From positions 1 through 64,000 of the forward strand of contig JAVBMA010000022.1 in the NCBI GenBank assembly GCA_031553005.1: a stretch of DNA of 64,000 bases, read 5' to 3'. Of the stretch, positions 18,084-27,427 are shown in pieces. Position 1 is the stretch's first letter. Every line of letters begins with the position of its first letter. The notes under the pieces were generated by a model, which searched no databases, was not told the DNA's origin, and worked only from the letters and a program-made list of their open reading frames with translations. A program made the position numbers and the translations under genes. The DNA is from RGIG9379 sp031553005 (lineage in GTDB: Bacteria > Bacteroidota > Bacteroidia > Bacteroidales > Paludibacteraceae).

Positions 18084-18893
18084 ATGGCAAAAATAAGTGT
18101 AAAAAATACTGACTTAACCATTATTCAAATCAATGATGCGGATTATGTTTGCATTACCGACCTTGCACGATATAAAAATGCCACACATACAGATGATGTA
18201 ATAAAAAACTGGTTAAGAAACAGGAATACAATAGAATTATTGGGGATATGGGAGAGTCTGCATAACCCGGATTTTAAACCCGTCATTTTCGACGGGTTTA
18301 GAAAAGAAGTTGGATTGAATAGTTTTGTAATGACGCCAAAGAAGTGGATTGAATCCACTAATGCTATAGGCATTATTTCCAAATCCGGACGGTATGGTGG
18401 AACATATGCCCACAGAGATATTGCATTAGAATTTGCTTCATGGATTTCAATTGAATTTAAGTTGTATTTACTCAAAGAATTCCAACGCCTTAAAGAAGAA
18501 GAGCAAAAGGCGATTGGTTGGAGTGCAAAGCGTGAGTTGGCAAAAATCAATTATCATATTCATACCGATGCCATAAAGCATAATCTTATTCCCGCTGAAC
18601 TTACACCACAACAAATTTCGATTATTTATGCCAGCGAAGCAGATGTGTTGAATGTTGCATTATTCGGTGTAACCGCCAAAGAGTGGAGTAAAGCTAATTC
18701 TAACCTGAAAGGCAATATTCGCGATTATGCCACAATAAACGAATTGATTTGCTTATCAAATATGGAAAACCTGAACTCGGTTTTTATCAATGAGGGTCTT
18801 CCTCAATGTGAACGTTTGATAAAGTTAAATCAAATTGCTATTCAGCAAATGAACGTTTTGACAGAAATAGAAGGACGGAATATGTTGAAATAA
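18084..18893 (+). CDS. KilA-N domain protein inside the dcw cluster
   Basis: 269 residues. The N-terminal part fits KilA-N domains: INDADYVCITDLARYKN, DVIKNWLRNRNTIELLGIWE, then WIESTNAIGIISKSGRYGGTYAHRDIALEFASWIS. The C-terminal part (ELTPQQISIIYASEADVLN ... GLPQCERLIKLNQIA) is shared with related bacterial proteins. KilA-N is a DNA-binding fold from phages and large DNA viruses; the cellular role of such stand-alone genes is not known. It has the same strand and operon as murD and ftsW. It uses more AT-rich codons than its neighbours, which suggests insertion into the cluster. Confidence 0.8.
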   Translation: MAKISVKNTDLTIIQINDADYVCITDLARYKNATHTDDVIKNWLRNRNTIELLGIWESLHNPDFKPVIFDGFRKEVGLNSFVMTPKKWIESTNAIGIISKSGRYGGTYAHRDIALEFASWISIEFKLYLLKEFQRLKEEEQKAIGWSAKRELAKINYHIHTDAIKHNLIPAELTPQQISIIYASEADVLNVALFGVTAKEWSKANSNLKGNIRDYATINELICLSNMENLNSVFINEGLPQCERLIKLNQIAIQQMNVLTEIEGRNMLK

Positions 18894-18968
18894 ATTAAAT
18901 AAATGATATATGTTGCTGTTAATCAAAATACAATCAATTACGATTAATAACAACCAATTACATAATAA

Positions 18969-20174
18969 ATGAGAGATTTTATACAAAAATACTTCAAAGG
19001 CGACCCGATTATCTGGACCATTTTGCTACTGCTGATTGCTATATCGGCAATAGAAATGTACAGTGCGTCGAGTACCCTTGCTTTCAGGCAGAGCGACTAT
19101 AACTCGCCTGTATGGAGACATATAATATTTCTTGTCGGAGGATTTTGTATCGCTTTCATGGTTCACATGATACCTTACAAGCTGTTCCCCATAGGAGGAG
19201 CGTTGCTACTTGCATTCTCGTTTGTCCTGTTGGGTGTTACGCTGGTGATGGGAGTAAGCGCCAACAATGCCACCCGTTGGTTGGAGATAGGAGGCTTCCA
19301 ATTCCAACCCTCCGAGTTTGCCAAACTCGCGGTCATTATCATACTTGCCGTTATACTTGGGCGAAAGCAGCAGGAAAAGCAGTCGGCAGACGATGCCTAC
19401 AAAATGAGCATGATTGTCCTTGCCATTGCCTGTATCATGATTTTTCCCGAAAACTTTTCAACCAGTTTCCTGCTTTTCCTTGTCGGACTCCTGATGATGT
19501 TTTTCGGACGCGTTTCATTAAAGAAGCTCGGAATAACCTTTGGCGCTATCATTAGCCTGTGCCTTCTGTTATATCTTGTTGCCCCTTATATGCCCGATGT
19601 CAAGCCCTTTCATAGGCTTTCCACCTGGCGCGAGCGCGTAGACCACCACTTTTTTAATAAAGGAGAAAAAAAAGAACTTAAGAATTTTGTTATCAACGAC
19701 GATAATTATCAGGTAGCCCACGCTAAAATAGCCATTGCAAACAGTAACGGAATCGGGCGCGGACCGGGAAACAGCATTGAGCGCGATTTCCTCCCTCAGG
19801 CATATTCCGATTTTATTTTTGCCATTATTATCGAAGAGACCGGATTCCTTGGAGCTATCTTTGTAATGCTGCTCTACCTCATCCTGTTTTTCAGGGTGGG
19901 AGTCATTGCCAATAAATGTCCAAGCGCATTTCCCGCCTTGCTGGTCCTCGGGCTCGCAAGCATGATTGTGATACAAGCCTTCCTCAATATGGCTGTCGCC
20001 GTAGGACTTGCCCCTGTCACCGGGCAACCTTTGCCGATGATTAGCCGCGGAGGAACCTCTATTATTGTTACCGGTATTTATTTCGGAATTATCCTGAGTG
20101 TCAGCCGATATGTAAAAGACGAGACTGAAAAGCAGGAAGTTCCGGCAGAAGAAACTAAAACTGTAGCCACATGA
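18969..20174 (+). CDS. ftsW: Septal peptidoglycan glycosyltransferase (SEDS)
   Basis: 401 residues with about ten transmembrane segments. SEDS signatures are seen: RWLEIGGFQFQPSEFAKLA (periplasmic loop and next helix), DFIFAIIIEETGF, and GLAPVTGQPLPMISRGGTS near the C-terminus. FtsW polymerises lipid II at the septum with FtsI. The stop overlaps the murG start by four bases (ATGA), so the two are translationally coupled. Confidence 0.95.
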   Translation: MRDFIQKYFKGDPIIWTILLLLIAISAIEMYSASSTLAFRQSDYNSPVWRHIIFLVGGFCIAFMVHMIPYKLFPIGGALLLAFSFVLLGVTLVMGVSANNATRWLEIGGFQFQPSEFAKLAVIIILAVILGRKQQEKQSADDAYKMSMIVLAIACIMIFPENFSTSFLLFLVGLLMMFFGRVSLKKLGITFGAIISLCLLLYLVAPYMPDVKPFHRLSTWRERVDHHFFNKGEKKELKNFVINDDNYQVAHAKIAIANSNGIGRGPGNSIERDFLPQAYSDFIFAIIIEETGFLGAIFVMLLYLILFFRVGVIANKCPSAFPALLVLGLASMIVIQAFLNMAVAVGLAPVTGQPLPMISRGGTSIIVTGIYFGIILSVSRYVKDETEKQEVPAEETKTVAT

Positions 20175-21265
20175 AGAAGCTAAAATTTATCATAAGCGGA
20201 GGCGGAACCGGAGGTCATATCTTTCCGGCTATCTCCATTGCAAATGCATTAAAGAAGAAACATCCCGATGCCGAAATCCTTTTCGTAGGAGCCGAAGGCC
20301 GTATGGAAATGGAGAAAGTCCCCAATGCCGGATATCCCATCAAAGGACTTCCCGTAAGCGGATTTGACAGAAGTAATATTTTGAAAAATTTCAAAGTCAT
20401 AGCACGCCTCTTCAAAAGCATCTCTATGGCGAAGAAAATCGTGCGCGAGTTCCAACCCGATGTAGTGATAGGAGTAGGAGGCTATGCAAGCGGACCCACT
20501 TTGTACGCCGCAAGCAAACTCCATATCCCGACCGTATTGCAGGAGCAAAACTCTTACGCCGGAGTAACCAATAAGCTACTTGCCAAGAAAGCCGCCAAGA
20601 TATGTGTTGCCTACGACAATATGGAACGCTTCTTCCCGAAAGATAAAATTATCCTGACAGGAAACCCGGTAAGGGAATTGAGAGTGAAGAATGAAGAATT
20701 AAGAACTGCTTACGAAAGTTTCGGTTTTTCACCGGACAAGAAGACCATTCTTATTATCGGCGGAAGCCTTGGCGCACGCACGATTAACCAGAGCGTAATC
20801 AACGGATTGGAAACCTTGAAGAAGTCGGGCGTACAAGTGCTGTGGCAAACAGGTAAATTTTATTTCGAGAATGCAAAAAAAGCCGCAGCCAACTCGGATA
20901 ATCCCAATCTGCTTGCAACCGATTTTGTGATGCGCATGGACTATGCCTACTCCATTGCCGACCTCGTAATCTCCCGCGCGGGAGCAAGCTCCATATCCGA
21001 ACTTTGCCTGCTTGGCAAGCCCTCTGTGCTTGTCCCTTCGCCCAATGTGGCAGAAGACCACCAGACAAAAAACGCCATGGCGCTCGTAAATAAAAACGCG
21101 GCAAAAATGATTACCGATAAAGATGCTCCCGAACTGCTCATTGATGAGGCTTTAAGGTTGATTGACGACAATCAGGAGCTAACCCGTTTAGGCGAAAATG
21201 CCCATGCAATGGCGCAACTTAATTCAGCCGACAGAATTGCCGGGGAAATATTGAGCCTCTGCTGA
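20171..21265 (+). CDS. murG: UDP-GlcNAc:lipid I GlcNAc transferase
   Basis: 364 residues of GT28 type. The N-terminal glycine-rich loop is SGGGTGGHIFPA (residues 9-20) and the second loop GGSLGARTIN is near 198. The donor-binding segment ISRAGASSISELCLLGKPSVLVPSP is typical of MurG, as is the E at DHQTKNA. The enzyme makes lipid II on the inner face of the membrane. The following 411 bases to murC hold repeats and no gene. Confidence 0.95.
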   Translation: MKKLKFIISGGGTGGHIFPAISIANALKKKHPDAEILFVGAEGRMEMEKVPNAGYPIKGLPVSGFDRSNILKNFKVIARLFKSISMAKKIVREFQPDVVIGVGGYASGPTLYAASKLHIPTVLQEQNSYAGVTNKLLAKKAAKICVAYDNMERFFPKDKIILTGNPVRELRVKNEELRTAYESFGFSPDKKTILIIGGSLGARTINQSVINGLETLKKSGVQVLWQTGKFYFENAKKAAANSDNPNLLATDFVMRMDYAYSIADLVISRAGASSISELCLLGKPSVLVPSPNVAEDHQTKNAMALVNKNAAKMITDKDAPELLIDEALRLIDDNQELTRLGENAHAMAQLNSADRIAGEILSLC

Positions 21266-21676
21266 TGTTGCCTTCGTAGAAAGATATTCTGACAGCAGAA
21301 TAAGCAATAAAACACCTGTCATCAGAGGATGGAGCAAAAGTCTCCGGACTTTTGTCAGGATTACAAGTTGTAAGATTACTTTGTTAAATAAAAATCTTTG
21401 CGCCTTCGCGTTAAAAAGGAAAAGCGCTTGCGCTTAATCATAAACGCGAAGACGCAAAGTACACAAAGACGCAAAGTTTAATAAAATAATTGAATGAGGC
21501 TTTTGATACATATCCTATTTTAAGAAATGATGGAGAAAAATCAATATATTTTCTATAAAAACATAGAAAAATAGAATTTTTTCTATGTTCAATGGATTAA
21601 CATCAAAGAAGAGCAATTACACAGCCTTTCGGGCTTTTAAAAAGTTGACATAATATTAAAACGTATTACGCATAAC
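21266..21676. repeat. murG-murC spacer with hairpins and CTTTGCGTCTTCGCG-type repeats
   Basis: Three structures are visible. A hairpin lies at 21335-21354 (caaaagtc-tccg-gacttttg). A large imperfect hairpin joins 21396-21412 (ctttgcgccttcgcgtt) with 21443-21459, enclosing an inner AAGCGC-TT-GCGCTT hairpin. A further unit acacaaagacgcaaag follows at 21461-21476. Similar ctttgtg/ctttgcg words recur at 28015-28110 and 48400-48480. No gene was found. The break may mark a processing or terminator/attenuator point inside the dcw operon. Confidence 0.6.
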
Positions 21677-23083
21677 ATGCTTCAAAATAGAAAAAATATA
21701 TACTTTCTCGGAATAGGCGGAATAGGAATGAGCGCCCTTGCCCGCTATTTCAAAGCCAAGGGCTATCGGGTAGCCGGTTACGACCGGACTGAATCCGGCC
21801 TTACCCGCCAGCTTCAGAAAGAAGGCATGGATATCCATTACGAAGACAACACAAACCTGATTCCCGAAGATTACCGGAATCCCGAAAAAACACTCGTTGT
21901 CTTCACACCCGCTGTTCCCTCGTCGTTGGGCGAGCTGCTCTATTTCAGCCAAAACGGATTCCCTGTTTTGAAACGCTCGCAAGTACTTGGCGAAATTACC
22001 CGTTCCCAACGCGCCATATGCATTGCCGGAACACACGGAAAGACCACTACATCCACCATGACAGCGCATCTTTTACATCACTCGCATGTCGACTGTAACG
22101 CTTTCCTTGGCGGAATTTCCAAAAACTTCAAACAAAACTTACACCTTTCCTGTAAAAGCGATTTGGTAGTAATCGAAGCAGACGAATATGACCGTTCGTT
22201 TCTGACGCTCTCACCCTACATGGCAGCAATAACCTCAGTGGATGCCGACCATCTGGATATCTACGGAAATGAAGAAGAATACCGTGCAGGATTTGAAGAA
22301 TTCACCTCATTAATCCGCCCCGGCGGAGTCCTCTTATTGAAAAAAGGAGTTTCCTTCAATCCAAGGATACAAAAAGGCGTGCGCCTTTTCACCTATGCAA
22401 TAGAAGACGCCGACTACCATGCGCGGAATATAAGAGTACAAAACGGAGATATTATTTTCGATTTAGTCACCCCCACCGAGGTTATCAAAGACATCAAGCT
22501 CGGTGTTCCCGTTAAGATAAATATTGAAAACGGAATCGTTGCAATGGCGCTTGCACTATTAAACGGAGTCACTCCCGACGAAATACGCGAAGCTATGGCA
22601 ACCTTTGCAGGAGTGAAAAGGCGGTTTGATTTTCATATCAAACAAGACAATCTGGTTTTTGTCGACGACTATGCACACCATCCGCAAGAGTTGAAAGCCT
22701 GCATCGATTCGCTCCGTATGCTCTATAAAGACAAAAAAATATGCGGCATTTTTCAACCGCACCTTTACAGCCGGACAAGGGATTTTGCCGACGATTTTGC
22801 CCGCAACCTCTCTCTGTTGGATGAATTGATTTTGCTCGATATCTATCCCGCAAGAGAAAAACCCATAGAAGGAGTAACCTCTCAAATGTTACTGGATAAA
22901 GTGACAATCGACAAAAAGAGAATATGTTCCAAAGCCGAACTCGAAGAGTACATCCGCGCGAATGACTTCGATGTATTGGCTACCATTGGCGCCGGAGACA
23001 TCGAATTATTAGTCCCCCAAATAAAAGAAATTTTATTAACCCGCCGTAGAGACGGGGCGCGCCCCGTCTCTACCAAACAATAA
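21677..23083 (+). CDS. murC: UDP-MurNAc:L-alanine ligase
   Basis: 468 residues. The nucleotide loop AGTHGKTTT (K122), the N-terminal FLGIGGIGMSALARY and the C-terminal ATIGAGDIELLVPQI are clear MurC signatures. It adds L-Ala to UDP-MurNAc, the first step of stem peptide synthesis. The last ~11 residues (RRRDGARPVSTKQ region) are encoded by a perfect 28-base palindrome at 23046-23073. The native C-terminus was therefore probably near residue 456, and a repeat element has supplied the new tail and stop. Confidence 0.95.
   Translation: MLQNRKNIYFLGIGGIGMSALARYFKAKGYRVAGYDRTESGLTRQLQKEGMDIHYEDNTNLIPEDYRNPEKTLVVFTPAVPSSLGELLYFSQNGFPVLKRSQVLGEITRSQRAICIAGTHGKTTTSTMTAHLLHHSHVDCNAFLGGISKNFKQNLHLSCKSDLVVIEADEYDRSFLTLSPYMAAITSVDADHLDIYGNEEEYRAGFEEFTSLIRPGGVLLLKKGVSFNPRIQKGVRLFTYAIEDADYHARNIRVQNGDIIFDLVTPTEVIKDIKLGVPVKINIENGIVAMALALLNGVTPDEIREAMATFAGVKRRFDFHIKQDNLVFVDDYAHHPQELKACIDSLRMLYKDKKICGIFQPHLYSRTRDFADDFARNLSLLDELILLDIYPAREKPIEGVTSQMLLDKVTIDKKRICSKAELEEYIRANDFDVLATIGAGDIELLVPQIKEILLTRRRDGARPVSTKQ
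23046..23073. repeat. Perfect 28-bp palindrome gtagagacggggcg / cgccccgtctctac
   Basis: The 14-bp arms have no loop. The GTAGAGACG...CGTCTCTAC shape is a known dispersed palindrome type in several bacterial phyla. It overlaps the 3' end of murC and changes the encoded C-terminus; it could also act as a transcription or mRNA stability hairpin. Confidence 0.85.
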
Positions 23084-23114
23084 TTTAAAACTGTATCAGA
23101 ATAAAAAACAGCAA

Positions 23115-23846
23115 ATGCGAAGGAAGATTCTCATATCGATAGGAATAGCGGCAGCCGTAGGCTATGCCATTTTTGCTATTGTGGCTTTTTCCTACAAATC
23201 GGACAAGCAGGTTTGCCGCACAGTTGACGTATTGATAAAAGACAGCGCCCGTTTACGCTTTATCGACAGAAAAGAGATAATCCTTTGCCTCGAAGAAAAA
23301 AAACTGAACCCGATAGGGCTGAACATGCAAACCATACAGACCGAAGAGATAGAAAAAGTATTGAAAAAACAGCCGCGCATAAAAAATGCCGAATGCTACA
23401 AAACCCCTTCAGGAACCGTTTGCGTTGAGATAACCCAGCGCGAGCCCATTTTGAGGATTATGAACAGCGGCAAAAGCTACTACATAGACAGGGAAGGCGA
23501 GGTTATGCCTGTCTCTACCGCTTTTACCGCCTACGTTCCCGTTGCAACAGGAGCCATCAACGAAGTTTTCGCAAAAGGACCTCTTTACGATTTTGCCCTG
23601 TTCCTGAGAAGGGATGCATTCTGGAACGCCCAGATTGAACAGATATATGTCGATTATAATGAAGAGATAGAGTTGATTCCACGTGTGGGAAACCAGATTA
23701 TCCTGCTCGGCAAGCTCGATAATTATGAGTTTAAACTCAATAAATTACTCTCGCTCTACAAAAACGGATTCAGCCGGACGGGCTGGAATTGTTACAGGCA
23801 AATTAACCTGAAATATGATAATCAGGTTATTTGTACGAAAAAATAA
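23115..23846 (+). CDS. ftsQ: Cell division protein FtsQ
   Basis: 243 residues: a short N-terminus, a transmembrane helix (ILISIGIAAAVGYAIFAIVAF), a POTRA domain (KDSARLRFIDRKEIILCLEEK ... IKNAECYKTPSGTVCVEITQREP) and the FtsQ beta domain. FtsQ links FtsL/FtsB to other divisome proteins. The assignment is supported by topology and by position between murC and ftsA. Confidence 0.88.
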   Translation: MRRKILISIGIAAAVGYAIFAIVAFSYKSDKQVCRTVDVLIKDSARLRFIDRKEIILCLEEKKLNPIGLNMQTIQTEEIEKVLKKQPRIKNAECYKTPSGTVCVEITQREPILRIMNSGKSYYIDREGEVMPVSTAFTAYVPVATGAINEVFAKGPLYDFALFLRRDAFWNAQIEQIYVDYNEEIELIPRVGNQIILLGKLDNYEFKLNKLLSLYKNGFSRTGWNCYRQINLKYDNQVICTKK

Positions 23847-24030
23847 TAAAAAATGCAAGCAGAAAGCAAAAGACAACGTAAATTTGGAAAATAATTCAAT
23901 ATTCGAAGTCTATATTGCTCGCTGGCATGTTTTATAATAAAACGGAAAGGCAAAATACGCAGGTCATCTCTCGTTTACTTGTCTACCGGTTTACTCGTTT
24001 ACTGAAAAAGAAAATTAAAAAATATATGAT

Positions 24031-25380
24031 ATGCAGAACTTTACGACAGACAATTTAATTGTGGTAATTGACCTCGGGACATCCTCAATCAGTGGAGTCG
24101 CCGGAAGGAAAGATTATAACGGCCGTGTGGAAATTATCGCTTCCGAGTCTGTGGCTTCGAAAGGAATCAAAAGAGGCGCTATCTGTAATCTGGAAGAAGC
24201 CGCTTTTTGTATCAAAAGCATACTCTCCCTTTTGCAGAATAAAGTCAATATACTTTTCAACGAAGGGCGAACCGACGAAGAGAAGAAAACATACGAAATA
24301 AGCGGTGTTTATGTCGGACTGAACGGACAGACCATCAAGACAATGGACAGCCGTGTGCCCCGTAACCTTGGAGAAGTGGAAGTTACCCAGGATATCATCG
24401 ACACACTATACCGTGAAAACCGCAATATAAAAATTGAAAACGGCGAAATCCTTGAGATAGTCACTCAGGAATATCTGGTCGACGATTCGGACGAAGTCAG
24501 CCCCGTAGGTTGTATCTGTACCCGCATCGAAGGACGCTATAAAATTGTTGCCGGACGTCCGTCCCTGAAAAGCAACTTGTACAAATGCTTTGAAAAAGCG
24601 GGATATGAAGTCGCCGGGATATTTTTATCACCTATAGCAACCGCATCGGCAATACTCTCCAAAGAAGAAAAAGAGCTCGGTTGTGTGATGATTGATTTTG
24701 GAGCCGGAACAACATCCGTAGCTGTCTATTATAAAAATATGCTTCGCCATATCAGCGTCATTCCTTTTGGTAGCGATATAATCACTAAGGACATTATGGA
24801 CCTGAAAGTGTTGGAAGTTGTTGCCGAGAAGCTGAAAGTAAAATACGGCTCGGCAATGGAAGAACTCGTCGAAGATTTTTATATCTCAACCCCAGTAGTA
24901 GCAGGAAAAGAAGGAAAAACGGTTTCCAATAAATTCCTTGCCGGAATCATTGAAGCCCGCATCGAAGAGATTCTCGATTATGTGTGCGACCAGATAGAAA
25001 AATCGGGGCTTGCATGCCACATGGACGAAATAGTCATTACCGGAGGTGGTTCGCAACTGTTGAATCTGATTGAGAAATTAAAATTGCGTACCGGGCTTGA
25101 TGTCCGCATTGGACTTCCGAACCAGAAGATTGCTCCCGATATGGAAGAAAAATACCTGAAGGTGGAATATGCGCAACTTATCGGACTACTGATTCATGCC
25201 GAAATGACCTGTATGAAGGAAAAAACGGCAGTTCAGGCTCCGGAAAACAATAATAATACCACTTCAAAAAACGAAAAAGAGTCGCGCGCGAAGAAAACCG
25301 ATAAATCCGACAAGAAAGGATTATGGGGCTCTTTGTTCGACAAGATAGACGAGATTTTTACAGAAGATTCAAAAATATAA
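24031..25380 (+). CDS. ftsA: Cell division protein FtsA
   Basis: 449 residues of actin-like ATPase. Phosphate 1 is VVIDLGTSSISGV near residue 12, phosphate 2 is CVMIDFGAGTTSVAVY and the adenosine loop is IVITGGGSQLLNLIE. The 1C domain follows the first phosphate loop. A Lys/Ser/Glu-rich linker comes before a C-terminal amphipathic stretch (KGLWGSLFDKIDEIFTED) that should bind the membrane and anchor FtsZ. A 12-base gap separates it from ftsZ. The spacer upstream (23847-24030) contains CGTTTACTTGTCTACC-type word repeats. Confidence 0.94.
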   Translation: MQNFTTDNLIVVIDLGTSSISGVAGRKDYNGRVEIIASESVASKGIKRGAICNLEEAAFCIKSILSLLQNKVNILFNEGRTDEEKKTYEISGVYVGLNGQTIKTMDSRVPRNLGEVEVTQDIIDTLYRENRNIKIENGEILEIVTQEYLVDDSDEVSPVGCICTRIEGRYKIVAGRPSLKSNLYKCFEKAGYEVAGIFLSPIATASAILSKEEKELGCVMIDFGAGTTSVAVYYKNMLRHISVIPFGSDIITKDIMDLKVLEVVAEKLKVKYGSAMEELVEDFYISTPVVAGKEGKTVSNKFLAGIIEARIEEILDYVCDQIEKSGLACHMDEIVITGGGSQLLNLIEKLKLRTGLDVRIGLPNQKIAPDMEEKYLKVEYAQLIGLLIHAEMTCMKEKTAVQAPENNNNTTSKNEKESRAKKTDKSDKKGLWGSLFDKIDEIFTEDSKI

Positions 25381-25392
25381 AACATTACGGTT

Positions 25393-26772
25393 ATGAGTGA
25401 TGGAATAGATATATCATTTAACGACGACAAATCAATCATCAAGGTGATTGGCGTCGGAGGTGGCGGCGGGAATGCCGTCAACTACATGTTCAAGCAAGGC
25501 ATTTGCAATGTAGACTTTGTTATCTGCAACACAGATAAACATGCACTGAATAAATCGCCCATCCCAATTAAAATACAGCTTGGAGAGAAAGGATTGGGAG
25601 CCGGAAACAAACCCGAGATAGGCCGTCAGGCAGCTATTGAAAGCCTTCCTAAAATCCAGAAAATGCTTGAAGAGACCGAAATGGTCTTTATCACGGCAGG
25701 AATGGGTGGCGGAACAGGAACCGGCGCAGCCCCTATCATTGCTCAGGCAGCCAAAGATATGGGAATCCTTACAATCGGTATTATCTCTATCCCTTTTCTT
25801 TTTGAAGGAAAAAACAGGGTTTATCAGGCAATCGAAGGAGTAGAAGAGATGCGCAAGCATGTAGATGCTATCCTGATTATCAACAACGAGAAGATAAAAT
25901 CCCTCTATGGCGATTTGACACTGAGCAATGCCTTCTCAAGAGCCGATAATGTACTCACTATTGCAGCTAAAGGTATTGCCGAAATCATTACCGTTACCGG
26001 ATACATCAACGTCGACCTTAATGATGTGAAGACCGTGATGACCAATAGCGGCGATGCTATCATGGGCTCCGGAAAAGCGGCAGGAGCCGACCGTGCTGTG
26101 GAGGCTATCAAGAAATCATTGGATTCTCCTTTACTGCTTAGTACCGATATCAAAGGAGCCAAAAATATATTGCTTAATATCTCGTACGGCGAAGAGGAAG
26201 TTACAATGGATGAGGTAGGTATTGTTACCGATTACCTGCAAAAACAGGTAGGTCCGGATACCCAGATTATTTGGGGCGCCACTTTCGACGAAACACTTGG
26301 TGAAGAGGTAAGTGTTACTATTGTTGCAACCGGATTTAACCTTGACACGCAAGCTCTTTCCGCGCAGATGCAAAATCCGAAAGAAAGAGTTTCCCAACCT
26401 CAACAGGAACCCGAAAAACCTTCTGCCCAATATTCTCCCAAAGAGGAAAAAGATATTGACCTCGGAGCTTATTACGGAGCAAACGCCGACAATATTACAA
26501 GGAAAAGCCCATCTTATGGAAGCTATTCCAAACCGGGTGCATTTCGTGAAGAAGGCAAACGCGTAGTTACCCTTGATTTGGATGATGATGTCAATCTGGA
26601 TAGGATGGAAAGCACTTCGGCATTCAAAAGAAGGCAACAAGGCGGTGAGGTTTCCAACGGATACTCCGAGCCTCTTCCATCTGATGATATTTCCCGCTTT
26701 TCGATTGGAAAAGAAGATGACGGATTCAAGTTGAAAGATAAGAACGATTATTTGCATAATAATGTAGATTGA
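25393..26772 (+). CDS. ftsZ: Cell division GTPase FtsZ
   Basis: 459 residues. The tubulin signature GGGTGTGAAP starts at residue 105 and the N-terminal IKVIGVGGGGGNAVNYM is intact, as is the T7 region NVDLNDVKTVM. A variable linker (about 320-440, rich in P, S, Q and E) precedes the C-terminal peptide FKLKDKNDYLHNNVD, which replaces the proteobacterial IPAFLR motif and is typical of Bacteroidota. It is the last gene of the dcw cluster. Confidence 0.97.
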   Translation: MSDGIDISFNDDKSIIKVIGVGGGGGNAVNYMFKQGICNVDFVICNTDKHALNKSPIPIKIQLGEKGLGAGNKPEIGRQAAIESLPKIQKMLEETEMVFITAGMGGGTGTGAAPIIAQAAKDMGILTIGIISIPFLFEGKNRVYQAIEGVEEMRKHVDAILIINNEKIKSLYGDLTLSNAFSRADNVLTIAAKGIAEIITVTGYINVDLNDVKTVMTNSGDAIMGSGKAAGADRAVEAIKKSLDSPLLLSTDIKGAKNILLNISYGEEEVTMDEVGIVTDYLQKQVGPDTQIIWGATFDETLGEEVSVTIVATGFNLDTQALSAQMQNPKERVSQPQQEPEKPSAQYSPKEEKDIDLGAYYGANADNITRKSPSYGSYSKPGAFREEGKRVVTLDLDDDVNLDRMESTSAFKRRQQGGEVSNGYSEPLPSDDISRFSIGKEDDGFKLKDKNDYLHNNVD

Positions 26773-26849
26773 GGTAGGAATCAGGAACCAAGAGCCATGA
26801 ATCAGGAGTCAGGAATTGGGGCGTATTAAGTTTATAAATATAAAAATAT

Positions 26850-27299
26850 ATGGAACTTTTTGAACAGGTAAGCGAGGACATAAAAAAAGCAATGCTCGCT
26901 AAAGATAAAGTAAGGCTCGAAGCCTTACGCGGAATAAAAAAAGAGATGTTGGAGGCAAAGACCGCCAAAGGTTCGGATGGTAACCTGACTGAAGAACAAG
27001 GCATTAGGATTCTCCAGAAAATGGTTAAACAACGGAAAGACTCTGCTGATATTTTCAAACAACAGGGACGTCCCGAATTAGCCGAAAACGAATTGGCAGA
27101 AGCCGCCATTATCGAACAATACCTCCCTGCTCAAATGAGCGACGAAGAGTTGACCGCAGCAGTAAAAGAGATTATAGCCGAAGTAGGAGCAACCAGCGCC
27201 AAAGATATGGGGAAAGTAATGGGCGTTGCTTCTAAAAAACTGGCAGGAAAAGTAGAAGGAAAATTGATTTCCGAAAAAGTTAAATCATTACTTAATTAA
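26850..27299 (+). CDS. GatB/YqeY domain protein
   Basis: 149 residues, the usual length for stand-alone YqeY proteins. The helical domain has the family pattern VSEDIKKAMLAKDKVRLEALRGIKKE near the start and IIEQYLPAQMSDEEL, then KDMGKVMGVASKKLAGKVEGKLIS at the end. The fold is shared with the tRNA-binding tail of GatB amidotransferase. The function of the free protein is not established. It follows ftsZ on the same strand with a 77-base spacer made of ATCAGGA-type words. Confidence 0.85.
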   Translation: MELFEQVSEDIKKAMLAKDKVRLEALRGIKKEMLEAKTAKGSDGNLTEEQGIRILQKMVKQRKDSADIFKQQGRPELAENELAEAAIIEQYLPAQMSDEELTAAVKEIIAEVGATSAKDMGKVMGVASKKLAGKVEGKLISEKVKSLLN

Positions 27300-27303
27300 A
27301 AAA

Positions 27304-27401
27304 TTGGCAAATGTGTGAATTAGCAAATTAGCAAATTAAAACTAAGCTTAGGTATAGGAGTCTTTTAGGTTCTTTAATTTGCTAATTCACACATTTGCTA
27401 A
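27304..27401. repeat. Long inverted repeat between the YqeY and GNAT genes
   Basis: Arms 27304-27330 and 27375-27401 match at 26 of 27 bases as an inverted pair. They are themselves made of repeated 'gcaaatta / taatttgc' words, and extra copies follow to about 27420. The transcript would fold into a strong hairpin. Confidence 0.8.
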
Positions 27402-27427
27402 TTTGCTAATTTGCTAATTTTTAAAAT

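Noticed and set aside
18084..18893. Prophage remnant
   Set aside because: Apart from the KilA-N gene no phage gene, integrase or att site is present; neighbours are intact dcw genes.
21266..21676. Small RNA gene between murG and murC
   Set aside because: Hairpins are present but no promoter-terminator pair; they look like dispersed repeats.
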